DNA of 64,000 nucleotides from Gigantopelta aegis (taxonomy: Eukaryota > Mollusca > Gastropoda > Neomphalida > Peltospiridae), in the NCBI RefSeq assembly GCF_016097555.1, contig NC_054701.1:6135093-6199092 (forward strand), written 5' to 3'. The translations under genes were made by a program, and so were the position numbers. Every line of letters starts with the position of its first letter. The first letter of the stretch is position 1. A model generated the notes under the pieces. The model was not told the DNA's origin and ran no database searches. It was given only the letters and a program-made list of their open reading frames with translations. Positions 44,716-56,262 of the stretch are shown here, in pieces.

Positions 44716-44892
44716 CCTCTCTCTCTCTCTCTCTCTCTCTCTAGCTGTCTCTTTCTCTGTCTATCTCTGTCTCTCTCTCTCTCTAGCTGTCTCTCTCTCT
44801 CTCTCTAGCTGTCCTTTCTCTGTCTGTCTCTCTCTCTCTCTCTAGCTGTCTCTTTCTCTGTCTATCTCTGTCTCTCTCTCTCTCTCTCTCTC
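44716..44892 (+). repeat. CT-rich microsatellite
   Basis: CT repeat broken by regularly spaced TAGCTGTCTCTTTCTCTGTC units, forming the inner edge of the right inverted repeat. Confidence 0.95.
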
Positions 44893-46316
44893 AACCATTG
44901 CGTTTGTTTTTTGTGTATTCTACTCTATAACTAGATTTGTGATTGAATATTTCTGCCGCTACTTTATAGTAGCAAGAGTTGTGTGTACAGGACAGCACAT
45001 ACCACGGCCTTTGATATACCAGACATAATACACTGGTTGTCTCTAAAGACTTGTAGTCTTGGGAAATTCTCGTGTTTAAAATGTAGTTAAAAGAGCATAG
45101 GTTAGGTTGGAGCGTTGAGTTGCAGTCACGCGTTCTTTCTTCATAGGAATGGGCTGTAGTGTTTCACACACACACACACGCACGCACGCACGCACAAAAA
45201 GTTTATGTTTAATTATGAAATACTGGCCCCATAAGGGGTATGAGATTGTGTATATAAAAGATCCCTTGCTACTCATGGAAAAAATGTAGCGGGTTTCCTC
45301 TCTAAAACTGTCAGAATTATGTTTTTCATCCAATAACCGATGATTCATAAATCAATGTACTCTAGTGATGTCGCTAAACACAAACAAACTTTCACGGTCA
45401 GTGTGCATACCATAACAAATTTATTCTGCTACTTGAGACGGGCACGCGTCGGTATGTCTTTTGCAGTTCACCTGTTTTCATAAACACTCGGAGAGGCGTA
45501 ATAAAATGTCTTTGTATGAGGGCCGATGAAGAGGTCTGATAAAGTACTCCTCTATTATAAAGCGAATGAATGAATGGCTGAATGACGACAACAAAGAAAA
45601 CGTCGACAATGTGCTAAAGAAATACAAATGAATGAAAATCATCACACACGCATTTTGTCTGGCGACATGAAAGCCTCACTTTAGACCAAACAGTCAGCAA
45701 ACAGCTACAGTCCTTCCCCACGAGACATATTTTAACGGCTATTATTTTGGGTGTCTAGAATAAAACACTTTGAAAAAACATTCACGTGTATGTCCACTGT
45801 GAATACAAAAAACAACACAATAGACGTTATACAATGAAGCCAAAACCAACGTCAGACTTACACTTGGCCTGTACATATTGTTATTATTAATTGTTGTTGT
45901 TTCTTTGCTTTTATTTGTTTGCCGACACCAGTTTGTTTGGTAATATGCAATACATTGAATTGAATACACCATGATCGCACACCTGCACCCAGACCATTGT
46001 TTCCTACACAAAGGCCATTGTTTTCCTACCGAGACCATACACCTGTACCAATCTATACAAAGGCCATTGTTTCCTACACAAAAGCCATTGTTTCCTACCT
46101 AGGTCAGACACCTGCACACTCCTAGACAAAGGCCATTGTTTCCTACACAAAGGCCATTGTTTCCTACCCAGGTCAGACACCTGCACAAAGGCCATTGGTT
46201 CCTACACAAAGCCCATTGTCTACACCAAGCCCCATTGTCTACACCAAGCCCATTGTCTCAAGGTCACGTGATCACGGGAAAGTAGGTCATGACCCCAGAC
46301 AGGCCTCCTTACTACT
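44878..46316 (-). repeat. Right terminal inverted repeat
   Basis: Inverted partner of 39543-40911, about 1.44 kb. A 90-residue reading frame at 45076-45348 here is identical to the one at 40442-40714 in the left repeat, which shows how alike the two are. The extra length lies in short tandem units near the outer end. Confidence 0.92.
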
Positions 46317-46322
46317 CCTAAT
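46317..46322 (+). other. Target-site duplication, right (CCTAAT)
   Basis: Identical to 39537-39542. Confidence 0.93.
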
Positions 46323-46565
46323 ATTAATTGTGTAGTTCGAAGGCATCCGTGCAAGTTGCAAGGATGTCATTTTACTTCCAAATACACACATGTATATGCA
46401 TGTTTTTGGAAGGATGGGAACTTTATTAACGTGTCCATGTCCACGAAAGGTTCAGGAACACCCATCACAGATTTAGCCTCTCACATCGCCAGTGGCCTAC
46501 TCCGGGACGGAGAAATGAATGGTACAATTTTGAAATGTGGATGTTAAGACCTAATATAACATAAA

Positions 46566-46890
46566 ATGGGAAAGAAATGTTTGATTTAACGACGCACTCA
46601 ACACATTTTATTTACGGTTATATGGCGTCAAACATGGTTAAGGACCACACAGATATTGAGAGAGGAAACCCGCTGTCGCCACGTCATGAGCTACTTTTTT
46701 CGATTAGCAGCAAGGGATCTTTTATATGCATCATCCCACAGACAGGGTAGTACATACCACGGCCTTTGATATACCAGTCGTGGTGCCATGGCTGGAACGA
46801 GAAATAGCTCAATGGGCCCCACCGACTTGGATCGATCCCAGACCGACCGCGCACCAAGCGAGCGCTTTACCACTGGGCTACTTCTCGCCC
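46566..46890 (-). mobile_element. SINE, head A / tail 1, seed of the adjacent satellite
   Basis: Tail GGGAAAGAAATGTTTGATTT at the left through the middle to the head at the right (CACTGGGCTACTTCTCGCCC). From about 46829 its head is the first unit of the 126-bp array. Confidence 0.9.
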
Positions 46891-49200
46891 TTAAAAAGGG
46901 AAGATACGGCGATTAAATCATTTAGATTGGCGCCAGAAACTAATAACGATTATTGGATCGATCCCAGACCGACCGCGCATCAAGCGAGCGCTTTACCACT
47001 GGGCTACTTCTCGCCCTTAAAAAGGGAAGATACGGCGATTAAATCATTTAGATTGGCGCCAGAAACTAATAACGATTATTGGATCGATCCCAGACCGACC
47101 GCGCACCAAGCGAGCGCTTTACCACTGGGCTACTTCTCGTCCTTAAAAAGGGAAAATACGGCGATTAAATCATTTAGATTGGCGCCAGAAACTAATAACG
47201 ATTATTGGATCGATCCCAGACCGACCGCGCACCAAGCGAGCACTTTACCACTGAGCTACTTCTCGTCCTTAAAAAGGGAAAATACGGCGATTAAATCATT
47301 TAGATTGGCGCCAGAAACTAATAACGATTATTGGATCGATCCCAGACCGACCGCGCACCAAGCGAGTGCTTTACCACTGGGCTACTTCTCGCCCTTAAAA
47401 AGGGAAGATACGGCGATTAAATCATTTAGATTGGCGCTAGAAACTAATAACGATTATTGGATCGATCCCAGACCGACGCGCACCAAGCGAGCGCTTTACC
47501 ACTGGGCTACTTCTCGTCCTTAAAAAGGGAAGATACGGCGATTAAATCATTTAGATTGGCGCCAGAAACTAATAACGATTATTGGATCGATCCCAGACCG
47601 ACCGCGCACCAAGCGAGCGCTTTACCACTGGGCTACTTCTCGCCCTTAAAAAGGGAAGATACGGCGATTAAATCATTTAGATTGGCGCCAGAAACTAATA
47701 ACGATTATTGGATCGATCCCAGACCGACCGCGCACCAAGCGAGCGCTTTACCACTGGGCTACTTCTCGTCCTTAAAAAGGGAAAATACGGCGATTAAATC
47801 ATTTAGATTGGCGCCAGAAACTAATAACGATTATTGGATCGATCCCAGACCGACCGCGCACCAAGCGAGCGCTTTACCACTGGGCTACTTCTCGCCCTTA
47901 AAAAGGGAAGATACGGCGATTAAATCATTTAGATTGGCGCCAGAAACTAATAACGATTATTGGATCGATCCCAGACCGACCGCGCACCAAGCGAGCGCTT
48001 TACCACTGGGCTACTTCTCGTCCTTAAAAAGGGAAGATACGGCGATTAAATCATTTAGATTGGCGCCAGAAACTAATAACGATTATTGGATCGATCCCAG
48101 ACCGACCGCGCACCAAGCGAGCGCTTTACCACTGGGCTACTTCTCGCCCTTAAAAAGGGAAGATACGGCGATTAAATCATTTAGATTGGCGCCAGAAACT
48201 AATAACGATTATTGGATCGATCCCAGACCGACCGCGCACCAAGCGAGCGCTTTACCACTGGGCTACTTCTCGTCCTTAAAAAGGGAAGATACGGCGATTA
48301 AATCATTTAGATTGGCGCCAGAAACTAATAACGATTATTGGATCGATCCCAGACCGACCGCGCACCAAGCGAGCGCTTTACCACTGGGCTACTTCTCGTC
48401 CTTAAAAAGGGAAGATACAGCGATTAAATCATTTAGATAGGCGCCAGAAACTAATAACGATTATTGGATCGATCCCAGACCGACCGCGCACCAAGCGAGC
48501 GCTTTACTACTGGGCTACTTCTCGTCCTTAAAAAGGGAATATACGGCGATTAAATCATTTAGATTGGCGCCAGAAACTAATAACGATTATTGGATCGATC
48601 CCAGACCGACCGCGCACCAAGCGAGCGCTTTACCACTGGGCTACTTCTCGTCCTTAAAAAGGGAAGATACGGCGATTAAATCATTTAGATTGGCGCCAGA
48701 AACTAATAACGATTATTGGATCGATCCCAGACCGACCGCGCACCAAGCGAGCGCTTTACCACTGGGCTACTTCTCGCCCTTAAAAAGGGAAGATACGGCG
48801 ATTAAATCATTTAGATTGGCGCTAGAAACTAATAACTATTATTGGATCGATCCCAGACCGACCGCGCACCAAGCGAGCGCTTTACCACTGGGCTACTTCT
48901 CGTCCTTAAAAAGGGAAGATACGGCGATTAAATCATTTAGATTGGCGCCAGAAACTAATAACGATTATTGGATCGATCCCAGACCGACCGCGCACCAAGC
49001 GAGCGCTTTACCACTGGGCTACTTCTCGTCCTTAAAAAGGGAAGATACGGCGATTAAATCATTTAGATTGGCGCCAGAAACTAATAACGATTATTGGATC
49101 GATCCCAGACCGACCGCGCACCAAGCGAGCGCTTTACCACTGGGCTACTTCTCGTCCTTAAAAAGGGAAGATACGGCGATTAAATCATTTAGATTTATCG
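46829..49200. repeat. 126-bp satellite, 19 copies, containing a SINE head
   Basis: Each unit is the inverted tRNA-like head of the SINE (GGATCGATCCCAGACCGACC through CTGGGCTACTTCTCGTCC) plus about 60 bases of former flank (AAAAAGGGAAGATACGGCGA, GGCGCCAGAAACTAATAACG). Anchors run from 46829 to 49096; total drift is one base, from a single deletion in the unit near 47475. Units are nearly identical. Since 126 is divisible by three, the array stays open for hundreds of codons (42-residue repeats) without being a gene. After the last unit the flank string CGCCAGAAACTAATAACGGT continues into unique DNA. Confidence 0.96.
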
Positions 49201-51140
49201 CCAGAAACTAATAACGGTTATTGATTATTGATATTTAGAAATTATGTTAGTACATACGCAAATACTGGGAGGTAAAATCTAGTATTGTTATCTTTGGCTG
49301 CATTAAATGATATGCAGTAGCTGGTATTCCTTAAACTGCATTCGGCATATTTTGTTCAGATAAGCAGAAATATGGTGACAATTAAAATATGACACTTTCA
49401 AAATGCGATCGCTTCTAAGTCGGGCTGTGTTTATAGGGCATGCCTATGTTCACACACATCTTGTTCACATTTAGAGTAAAAAATTCCTACATTATTAATA
49501 AAATTTTGATTAATTTAGTAATGTCACATACAAGTAAGCTACACACAATAGTATCTAAACTGATAATGTAATCAACTGCATAATTGTAGACAACGAATCT
49601 TCAATACTCTTCCTATAGTATACCCCCTGCCTTGGTGTAACGCAATACTTGACACTGACAAGGATATTTACACAGTGATCAAGTTTGAACTGCCTAACTT
49701 AAGATAAAAAAAACCCGCGGCTAAAGTTTCAAACAAAATATATCTCTAAAATAAATAGGTGTACCATGTTCATCCCAAATGTGTATTTAGTGTTGTTACG
49801 GGTGTTCCTTTTACGACATTGGACTCACTTCCTGGTTATCACCTGAGAAAGAGAAACACAAATTTACGAATGTGTTTTATCTTATATTCAAAACTCCTGC
49901 CATGATGGCTTCCTTCTGGTGTTAAGTGAAAAGACTGCAGCCATGTATGATTGGAACGAACTGAAATGAATAACTGAATGTTTAACGACACACCAACACA
50001 AAAATGCACCGTCTATTGGGTGTCAAGCAATGGTAAAAATGAGAATGATCAACATTAGGCTAATATAAAATAAAAAACACAGTATAAAGAGCTGTGCAAA
50101 GTAGTCTATAAATATAACAATTATATTAAAATTTCGTGTAACGTTGGTACTGGTTAACAATATGTAAGTTTAATGTCATGACTGGACTCGAGAATAATCA
50201 AACTAAAGCTCTGTGGCATCAGAATTAGGGGGAAAAAGTATTTTAAACACAGTACGTAGCTTCCGACCATTTGGTTGTTGGCGATTGCCAAAGCATTACA
50301 TAGTGTTTTCTATCAACAAGGGTAGGGCTGGAGGTGACTCGAGCTACTTCATGTAGTATGTGTATTGGTGATTAATAATAAATATGTGTATTTTGTTTTA
50401 TCAAGGAACTCTAAAATGATCGTGTAAAGGTATTTAACGTCAAACATAGGACTGTTGTTGTATTAGAGCGCGAATCTTGGACTACCGTTTGGGAGGCACA
50501 GATTGCGCAATATTGATATAGTAGATTGTTCTCTGACGGTAATGAGTGTATAACTGTCCAAATGTCTGTCTAACTCTCTTACCGTCAGAGTACTCGGACT
50601 ACCGCGGATCCAGGGGTGGGGAGGGGGGTCGAGGGAAGGTCTGGACTCCCCTTAGTTCTAGCGTTATTGAGTCATTCTGCAATAACTGGGAGATTTCAGG
50701 TCCAATTAAAATAAAATGTTGACTACCTTCTGTCTCTCTTTCTCTTCATCAGGTAGTATCATTAGTAAATAAGTGTAATTACAGCAGTGATTTATCTGGC
50801 CGATTTCGATTTAAAATGTATTGAAATCTGCATGGTGTCCCATCTCAGTGTCATCTACGTCACGACATGTAGCCTTTCTTGAACTTCCATTTATTTTGTT
50901 TCCCATATGATTTAACCTAATAATGTGAATCCCAGTATATTTACATCATTTTGTAAAACTAATATTGACATTGTTTGATATCTTAGACATAACTAACAGT
51001 ATCCAGGCTCTCGAACTGTGACGGTCTGTCAGACATTCACCGTAATCAGATGTAGATACTCACTATATCAAGGTACTTTTAAATTTTATTAGTGCAGGAA
51101 CTTGTGTGAAGTTAAACAAGTGCATTCCCTACTTAACACA
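49201..51140. other. Mostly unassigned; small repeat fragments
   Basis: No gene recognised. 49975-50035 resembles another SINE tail (GAATGTTTAACGACACACCA). 50185-50260 is similar to 57895-57970 (AATCAAACTAAAGCTCTGTG), marking a dispersed repeat. One CATCTACGTCAC motif lies at 50850. Confidence 0.45.
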
Positions 51141-51491
51141 CCGGCCTCGGTGGCGTCGTGGTTAGCCATCGGTCTACAGGCTGGTAGGTACTGGGTTCGG
51201 ATCCCAGACGAGGCATGGTTTTTTTAATCCAGATACCGACTCCAAACCCTGAGTGAGTGCTCCGCAAGGCTCAATGGGTAGGTGTAAACCACTTGCACCG
51301 ACCATGGTTTGTGCTATCCTGCCTGTGGGAAGCGCAAATAAAAGACCCTTGCTGCCTATCGTAAAAGAGTAGCCTATGTGGCGACAGCGGGTTTCCTCTC
51401 AAAATCTGTGTGGTCCTTAACCATATGTCTGACGCCATATAACCGTAAATAAAATGTGTTGAGTGCGTCGTTAAATAAAACATTTCTTCTT
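51141..51491 (+). mobile_element. SINE, head B / tail 1, with target duplication
   Basis: Full-length plus-strand copy from GGCCTCGGTGGCGTCGTGG to AAATAAAACATTTCTT. TCCCTACTTAACAC stands on both sides (about 51126 and 51491), a 14-base target duplication. Confidence 0.92.
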
Positions 51492-51776
51492 CCCTACTTA
51501 ACACCGCTATCTTTCAATTATATTTGTTTCAACTGTTTATAATTATTAAACAAAAATATCTGTTGTGACGTAGATGACTCACCGTGACATAGATGACACA
51601 CCATGACGTTTGTGAAATTAATTGATCCCACGCATAATCTTTCCATAATTAACTTAATAATATTAATTTGTAAACGCCTTGTATTGGACGATAAGAGGAG
51701 TTTGCCGAATAAGTTGTAGCTAAATATAGCATAGTCACCATCTTTGTTTCTTTGTCAGTTGTCTGCAAAGAATTAT

Positions 51777-52102
51777 AAAGAAAGAAATGTTTTATTTAAC
51801 GACGCACTCAACACATTGTATTTACGGTTATTTGGCGTCAGACATATGGTTAAGAACCACACAGATATTGAAAGAGGAAACCCGCTGTCGCCACTTCATG
51901 GGCTACTCTTTTCGATTAGCAGCAAGGGATCTTTTATATGCACCATCCCACAGACAGGGTAGTACATACAACGGCCTTTGATATACCAGTCGTGGTGCAC
52001 TGCCTGGAACGAGAAATAGCCCAATGGGCCTACCGGCGGGGATCGATCCCGCACCGACCGCGCATCGAGCGAGCGCTGTACCACTGGGCTACGTCTTGCC
52101 CA
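51777..52102 (-). mobile_element. SINE, head A / tail 1, full length
   Basis: From AAAGAAAGAAATGTTTTATT to the head end CTGGGCTACGTCTTGCCC, little diverged. Confidence 0.9.
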
Positions 52103-52526
52103 CAAATAATTATTGTGTGTTGATTGTATACGCATAAAACAGTGACGTCACTAGTTAATGCGTGTTACACTACAGATCCTCCCCGAAAATACTTTCTTTT
52201 CTTTTTTTAATTATTTGGTTGTAATTTCTTATAGGCATATAGCTGAAGGTATAAACTTTATCTTTCAAAGCAAAAACTAATAAATGTTTTTGGCGTGAAC
52301 CGCCTTTAATACTAAGCAAAATCTTAGAAAACAAAAAGTCGATTCACATTATTTTGTACCACGTAAGCAATTTGCGGTTCCTGTGAAGTTAAACTTGCAT
52401 CTTTAAGTTTGAGCAATGTTTTAGCAAAGGTTTAGCTCTTGGAAATTTAGCTTGGTTTGAGCAAGAAAGTATAAGCAAAATGTTACAGTGAGATATAGGT
52501 ACATGTACATCCATAGCTGTATTAAT
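52103..52526. other. No feature seen
   Basis: AT-rich unassigned sequence. Confidence 0.3.
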
Positions 52527-52533
52527 CTCTCTT

Positions 52534-52590
<57 letters not shown>
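52527..52590 (+). repeat. (CT)n microsatellite
   Basis: About 64 bases of CT repeat with minor interruptions at its left end. Confidence 0.97.
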
Positions 52591-52595
<5 letters not shown>

Positions 52596-52605
52596 ACTGG
52601 GTGAG

Positions 52606-52676
52606 AATAAATTGTTTAACAACACCACTAGAGCACACTGATTTATTAATCATCGGCTATTGGATGCCAATGTCAT
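52606..52676 (-). mobile_element. SINE tail 2 fragment
   Basis: ACAACACCACTAGAGCACAC and TTAATCATCGGCTATTGGAT only; the rest of the SINE is missing. Confidence 0.75.
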
Positions 52677-52739
52677 GTCCGTCACGATACAAAAGTGACG
52701 TAGATGACAGTTACGTAGATGACACAACAGTAGGCTAAG

Positions 52740-52779
52740 AGTAGTAGGGGCGGCTCAAGCAAGTGCCGCCCCTACTACT
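52740..52779. repeat. Perfect 15-bp-stem hairpin
   Basis: AGTAGTAGGGGCGGC (52740-52754) and its exact complement GCCGCCCCTACTACT (52765-52779) around loop TCAAGCAAGT. It is followed by A and G, not a T run, so a Pol III terminator is not indicated. Confidence 0.93.
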
Positions 52780-53549
52780 AGTAAGCAAATTATGTAGTGT
52801 TCTGTTGTTTTTTATTTATCAATTACACTCGTTTATTAAAAAAATATCAAACAATTGTGTGCATCTGACTTCTGGTTCATGAGCAGCATGTCGTTTGTAG
52901 ATAACATGTAATAAATATACGCACCTGTATTGTGTCCAAAAATGAACAATATCGGCTATCATTTCAACAGAAACAACATGGCTGTCGTGGATATTAAAAA
53001 CTGACACGATCGCAAAGTTGCAATACCACATGGAAATAGTAGTTTTATGGAAATTCAATTTTTCTAGCACCTCGATGTAGTCGTGATATCAAGGAATCTG
53101 GGGACATGGATTTTTTAAACTAAAAAATTCGATTATTCAAGATATATTTAGCCTAGTAACTAACAAATTCTTTTGGACAATGAAGTATAATATGTTTCAT
53201 GGGGACTTTCTGACAAAATACATGTTATTTAACACGTACTGGTTACACTTAATGGCTACCTTGTAAATTAGAAACCAGGCAATGGGGACAGCCGCTTTTT
53301 GACTACCTTCTCCGGAAAATATTACAAGAAAATGCCAGAAATATAATTTACAATATCAAACTAGTGTAGATATTAAAATGAATTGTTTGCTAAGATGACA
53401 CAACCAAAAATATTACTTGAACATTTTTGTTTTACGAGTTATTCAGTACTAAAATTAGGGGACGCCAATTTGCCCTGTTACAGCAGAATGACTCTATTAG
53501 AACTATTATGATATATGTGAATAACGCTTCTAAAGGACACTCGAGCACT
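52780..53549. other. Unassigned; one open frame of unknown nature
   Basis: A minus-strand frame at 52819-53070 includes NIHDSHVVSVEMIADIVHFW followed by a donor-like CAG then GTGCGT at 52925. It may be an exon of an unrecognised gene or element. Confidence 0.3.
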
Positions 53550-54265
53550 CAGGGGCGGATCCAGGACATATTTTTAGGGGGGGGGGGGCAAAAAAGGGGG
53601 CACATTGGCTCGTTAAAACGGCATCTTAATAAAAGTTTTAATATTTGCACTTAATATGAATGCATTTGTATATATATCACAGTGTACGAACGGAAGTGTA
53701 CACTAAACGACTAGCTGCGATTTTCTGTAGCGCTAGTTGCATTAATAAAGATTAGTATATGAGCTTTGAGGCCCGTCGGAGCATTTTTGTTTTTTTTTAA
53801 AGTGAGGTGGACTAATTATCAGGGTCATTGTTAAGCATGGCACGAGATGTGTAAGGGGTTCCTGGGGGCATATTCCCCCGGGGAAATTTTTAAAACTGGA
53901 TGGCTTTAAACGCCTTTTTTTGGGGCATCTGAATCGCAAAATTAGCCATTTTTAAACAATAATTTAAAAACTATTTTGAGTATTATTTTGCATAGTATTA
54001 TAACCCAAGAATGTGTCTTTTCCCCTTGGCATTTTGATAGCAAAATTATCCATTTTCAGACAGTGATCACTTCCTATTTTGGAGTTTTATAACCCAAAAA
54101 TTATCATTTAGAAGAGTTCAAATTTTTTACTCCTAGATCTCAATGACTAAATGGTTAATTTTAACGTTGGCCGGGGGCGGGAGGACGGGGAGGGGGGCCC
54201 GGGAAAAAGCAACAGAATCAACTTTGCTTCGTCTATAAGTATGACATTGTAATTTTACTTTGATA

Positions 54266-54850
54266 ACTTTTTTTTTAAAGAGCACTATTCTAGGGACGGA
54301 TCTGCCTAGGTAGGGCAGATATAGCCTACAAAAACCCCTCAAAAAACAAAACCAAACCCTGATACAAAGGGGCACTTGTAAGCACTTCTAAATCAAAACT
54401 TTAAAAAGCACTGTTCTGGGGACGACTCGGTCTAGGTAGGGCAGTTATACATTAACACGATACAAAGGAGCACTTGAAAATTATAACTTTAAAGGGCACA
54501 GTTCTAGGGATGGCTCTGTCTGTGTAGAGAAGTTATACATAAAAAACAATACAAAGGGGTATTTGTAAATTATAACTTTATCTGGAACTATTCTAGGGAC
54601 GACTCTGTCTAGGTAGGGCAGTTATACATTAACACGATACAAAGGAGCACTTGAAAATTATAACTTTAAAGGGCACAGTTCTAGGGATGGCTCTGTCTAT
54701 GTAGAGAAGTTATACATAAAAAAACAATACAAAGGGGTATTTGTAAATTATAACTTTATCTGGAACTATTCTAGGGACGGCTCTGTCTAGGTAGAGAAGT
54801 TATACATAAAAACGATACAAAGGGGCACAATTATAGCTGTACGGGGCACT
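54266..54850 (+). repeat. Tandem region, about 90-bp half-units (177-bp period)
   Basis: TCTAGGGACGGCTCTGTCTA, GCAGTTATACATTAACACGA and GATACAAAGGAGCACTTG recur. AAAGGGCACAGTTCTAGGGA at 54491 and 54668 gives the 177-base period. Confidence 0.88.
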
Positions 54851-55180
54851 ATACTAGAGACAGCTGTCTCGGTACATGGGCGTACATAGGATTTTGAAAA
54901 GGGGGTTCCAAAATAGATTGCAGAGATATTGGGCATATATTTCTATGTTGAGTAAATATAATAATGTCAGATATCAATGTCAGATATATTAAATTATTTA
55001 AAAAAAGCGATTTCGGGGGGGGGGGGGGGGGGTTCGGTCGAACCCATCGGTAGGGCAGATATAAATAAAAATGACAGAGCCTATTGTTCATTAGTAATTT
55101 TGAAAATCTATAGGGCCTACAATTTCAAAGCAAAAGCTATTAGGCTATCATTATGCAACTTTGATCACGCAACTTTAAAA

Positions 55181-55460
55181 GAAAGACATGTTTTATTTAA
55201 CGACGCACTCAACACATTTTATTTACTAAGAGAGGAAACTCGCTGTCGCCACTTCATGGCCTACTCTTTCCGATGAGCAGCAAGGGATCTTTTATATGCA
55301 CTATCCAACAGACAGGGTAGTACATACCACGGATTTTGGTATACCAGTCGTGGTCCACTAGCTAGAACGAGAAATAGCCCAAAGGGCCCACCGACGATGA
55401 TCGATCCCACACCGACCGCGCATCGAGCGAACGCTGTACCACTGGACTACGTCCCGCCCC
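55181..55460 (-). mobile_element. SINE, head A / tail 1, internal deletion
   Basis: Tail and head are present; about 50 bases from the ATGGCGTCAGACATATGG region are missing. Inserted in the 53550-56369 element. Confidence 0.87.
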
Positions 55461-55568
55461 TACGCAACTTTAATTAAGGCGCTCATTATTCGCGTTACAC
55501 AATGTGGTGAACCCTATTGAGACTCCGTAACACACACACATCTGCACACTTGCGCATACACGCACAAC

Positions 55569-55945
55569 TTAAAGGGACATACCCTAGTTTCTAAACACTA
55601 AGGCATATTTTTGACTATTAAAGCCGTTTTTGATAACTGAAATCATACTTTACTTAGCTTTTATTGTTTAGATTATCCATTTCCGTACATTCGAAGTGTC
55701 TTTGGTCATCCTGGTGTTTTTAATATCACGAAATGCATTTCTCATATTTTAAAAACGCACGTGCGTCTGAGAGGTAATAGTTGTGGAATCGAGTTTTAGT
55801 TTATTTTTAGGGGGTATTTCACCATTTCAAAGTCACAGGCTCATGTTTCCTTTATTGTAGCTTTATCCAAATGTGTTACAGGTTTGTAGATTAACTAAAC
55901 TTTGTGTTAATATTCATGGGCTAAAACTAGGGTCTGTCCCTTTAA
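55569..55945. mobile_element. MITE with TTAA ends
   Basis: 377 bp. Left TTAAAGGGACATACCCTAGT, right ACTAGGGTCTGTCCCTTTAA, 20-plus-base inverted repeats with one or two mismatches, bounded by TTAA. The target suggests piggyBac mobilisation. Nested inside 53550-56369. Confidence 0.82.
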
Positions 55946-55969
55946 CTTCATCCAGCTAAAAATGCTTAC

Positions 55970-56262
55970 GTGCCAAATTCCCTCAATAAAAATTGCGCAC
56001 CCTTTTCTCTTTGGTATTTAACTGCTCCATTCAAATTCCATAGCACCACCACCACCCCCACCCGCCTGCTACCGATTTGATCGGGCTGCTGGTGCTCCCT
56101 TGCACCTGCCAGTGCAGGTGGTCCCTCCTCTTCCCTCCCCCCACCTTTCCTGTCATGGACGGAGGAGCCGGCCAAGGCCGGCTCTTGTGCCCACGACAGG
56201 CGTGCGCTACAAGAGCTTGTTCTGAATGTGCACGTAAAACCCTATGACCTGACCTGACCTAT
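55970..56262 (+). mobile_element. Probable non-LTR retrotransposon 3' end
   Basis: A GC-rich segment with hairpin GGAGCCGGCCAAGGCCGGCT ends in the tandem tail GACCTGACCTGACCT. A high-GC 3' UTR with a short tandem tail fits a LINE end; no coding part is present. Confidence 0.5.

Larger units (their letters stand above)
39543..46316. mobile_element. Polinton/Maverick-type element, small form
   Basis: 6,774 bp. Family evidence: a 6-bp target duplication, termini beginning AG (AGTAGTAAGGAGGCCTGTCT), long inverted repeats, and an A32/FtsK-type packaging ATPase among small, tightly spaced genes. Parts in order: left repeat 39543-40911, BIR gene, small gene, ATPase gene, zinc-finger gene, acidic gene, right repeat 44878-46316. 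No protein-primed polymerase, integrase, protease or capsid gene is seen, so against the usual 15-20 kb it is incomplete and presumably non-autonomous. The genes present read whole. Near-identical repeats and an exact target duplication suggest a young copy, although homogenisation between the repeats could also explain the likeness. Confidence 0.85.

Noticed and set aside
46726-49211. Long plus-strand open frames of 215-327 codons with a 42-residue repeat
   Set aside because: They arise because the 126-bp satellite unit is divisible by three and stop-free in one frame. The start lies in a SINE, and no signal of a real gene is present.
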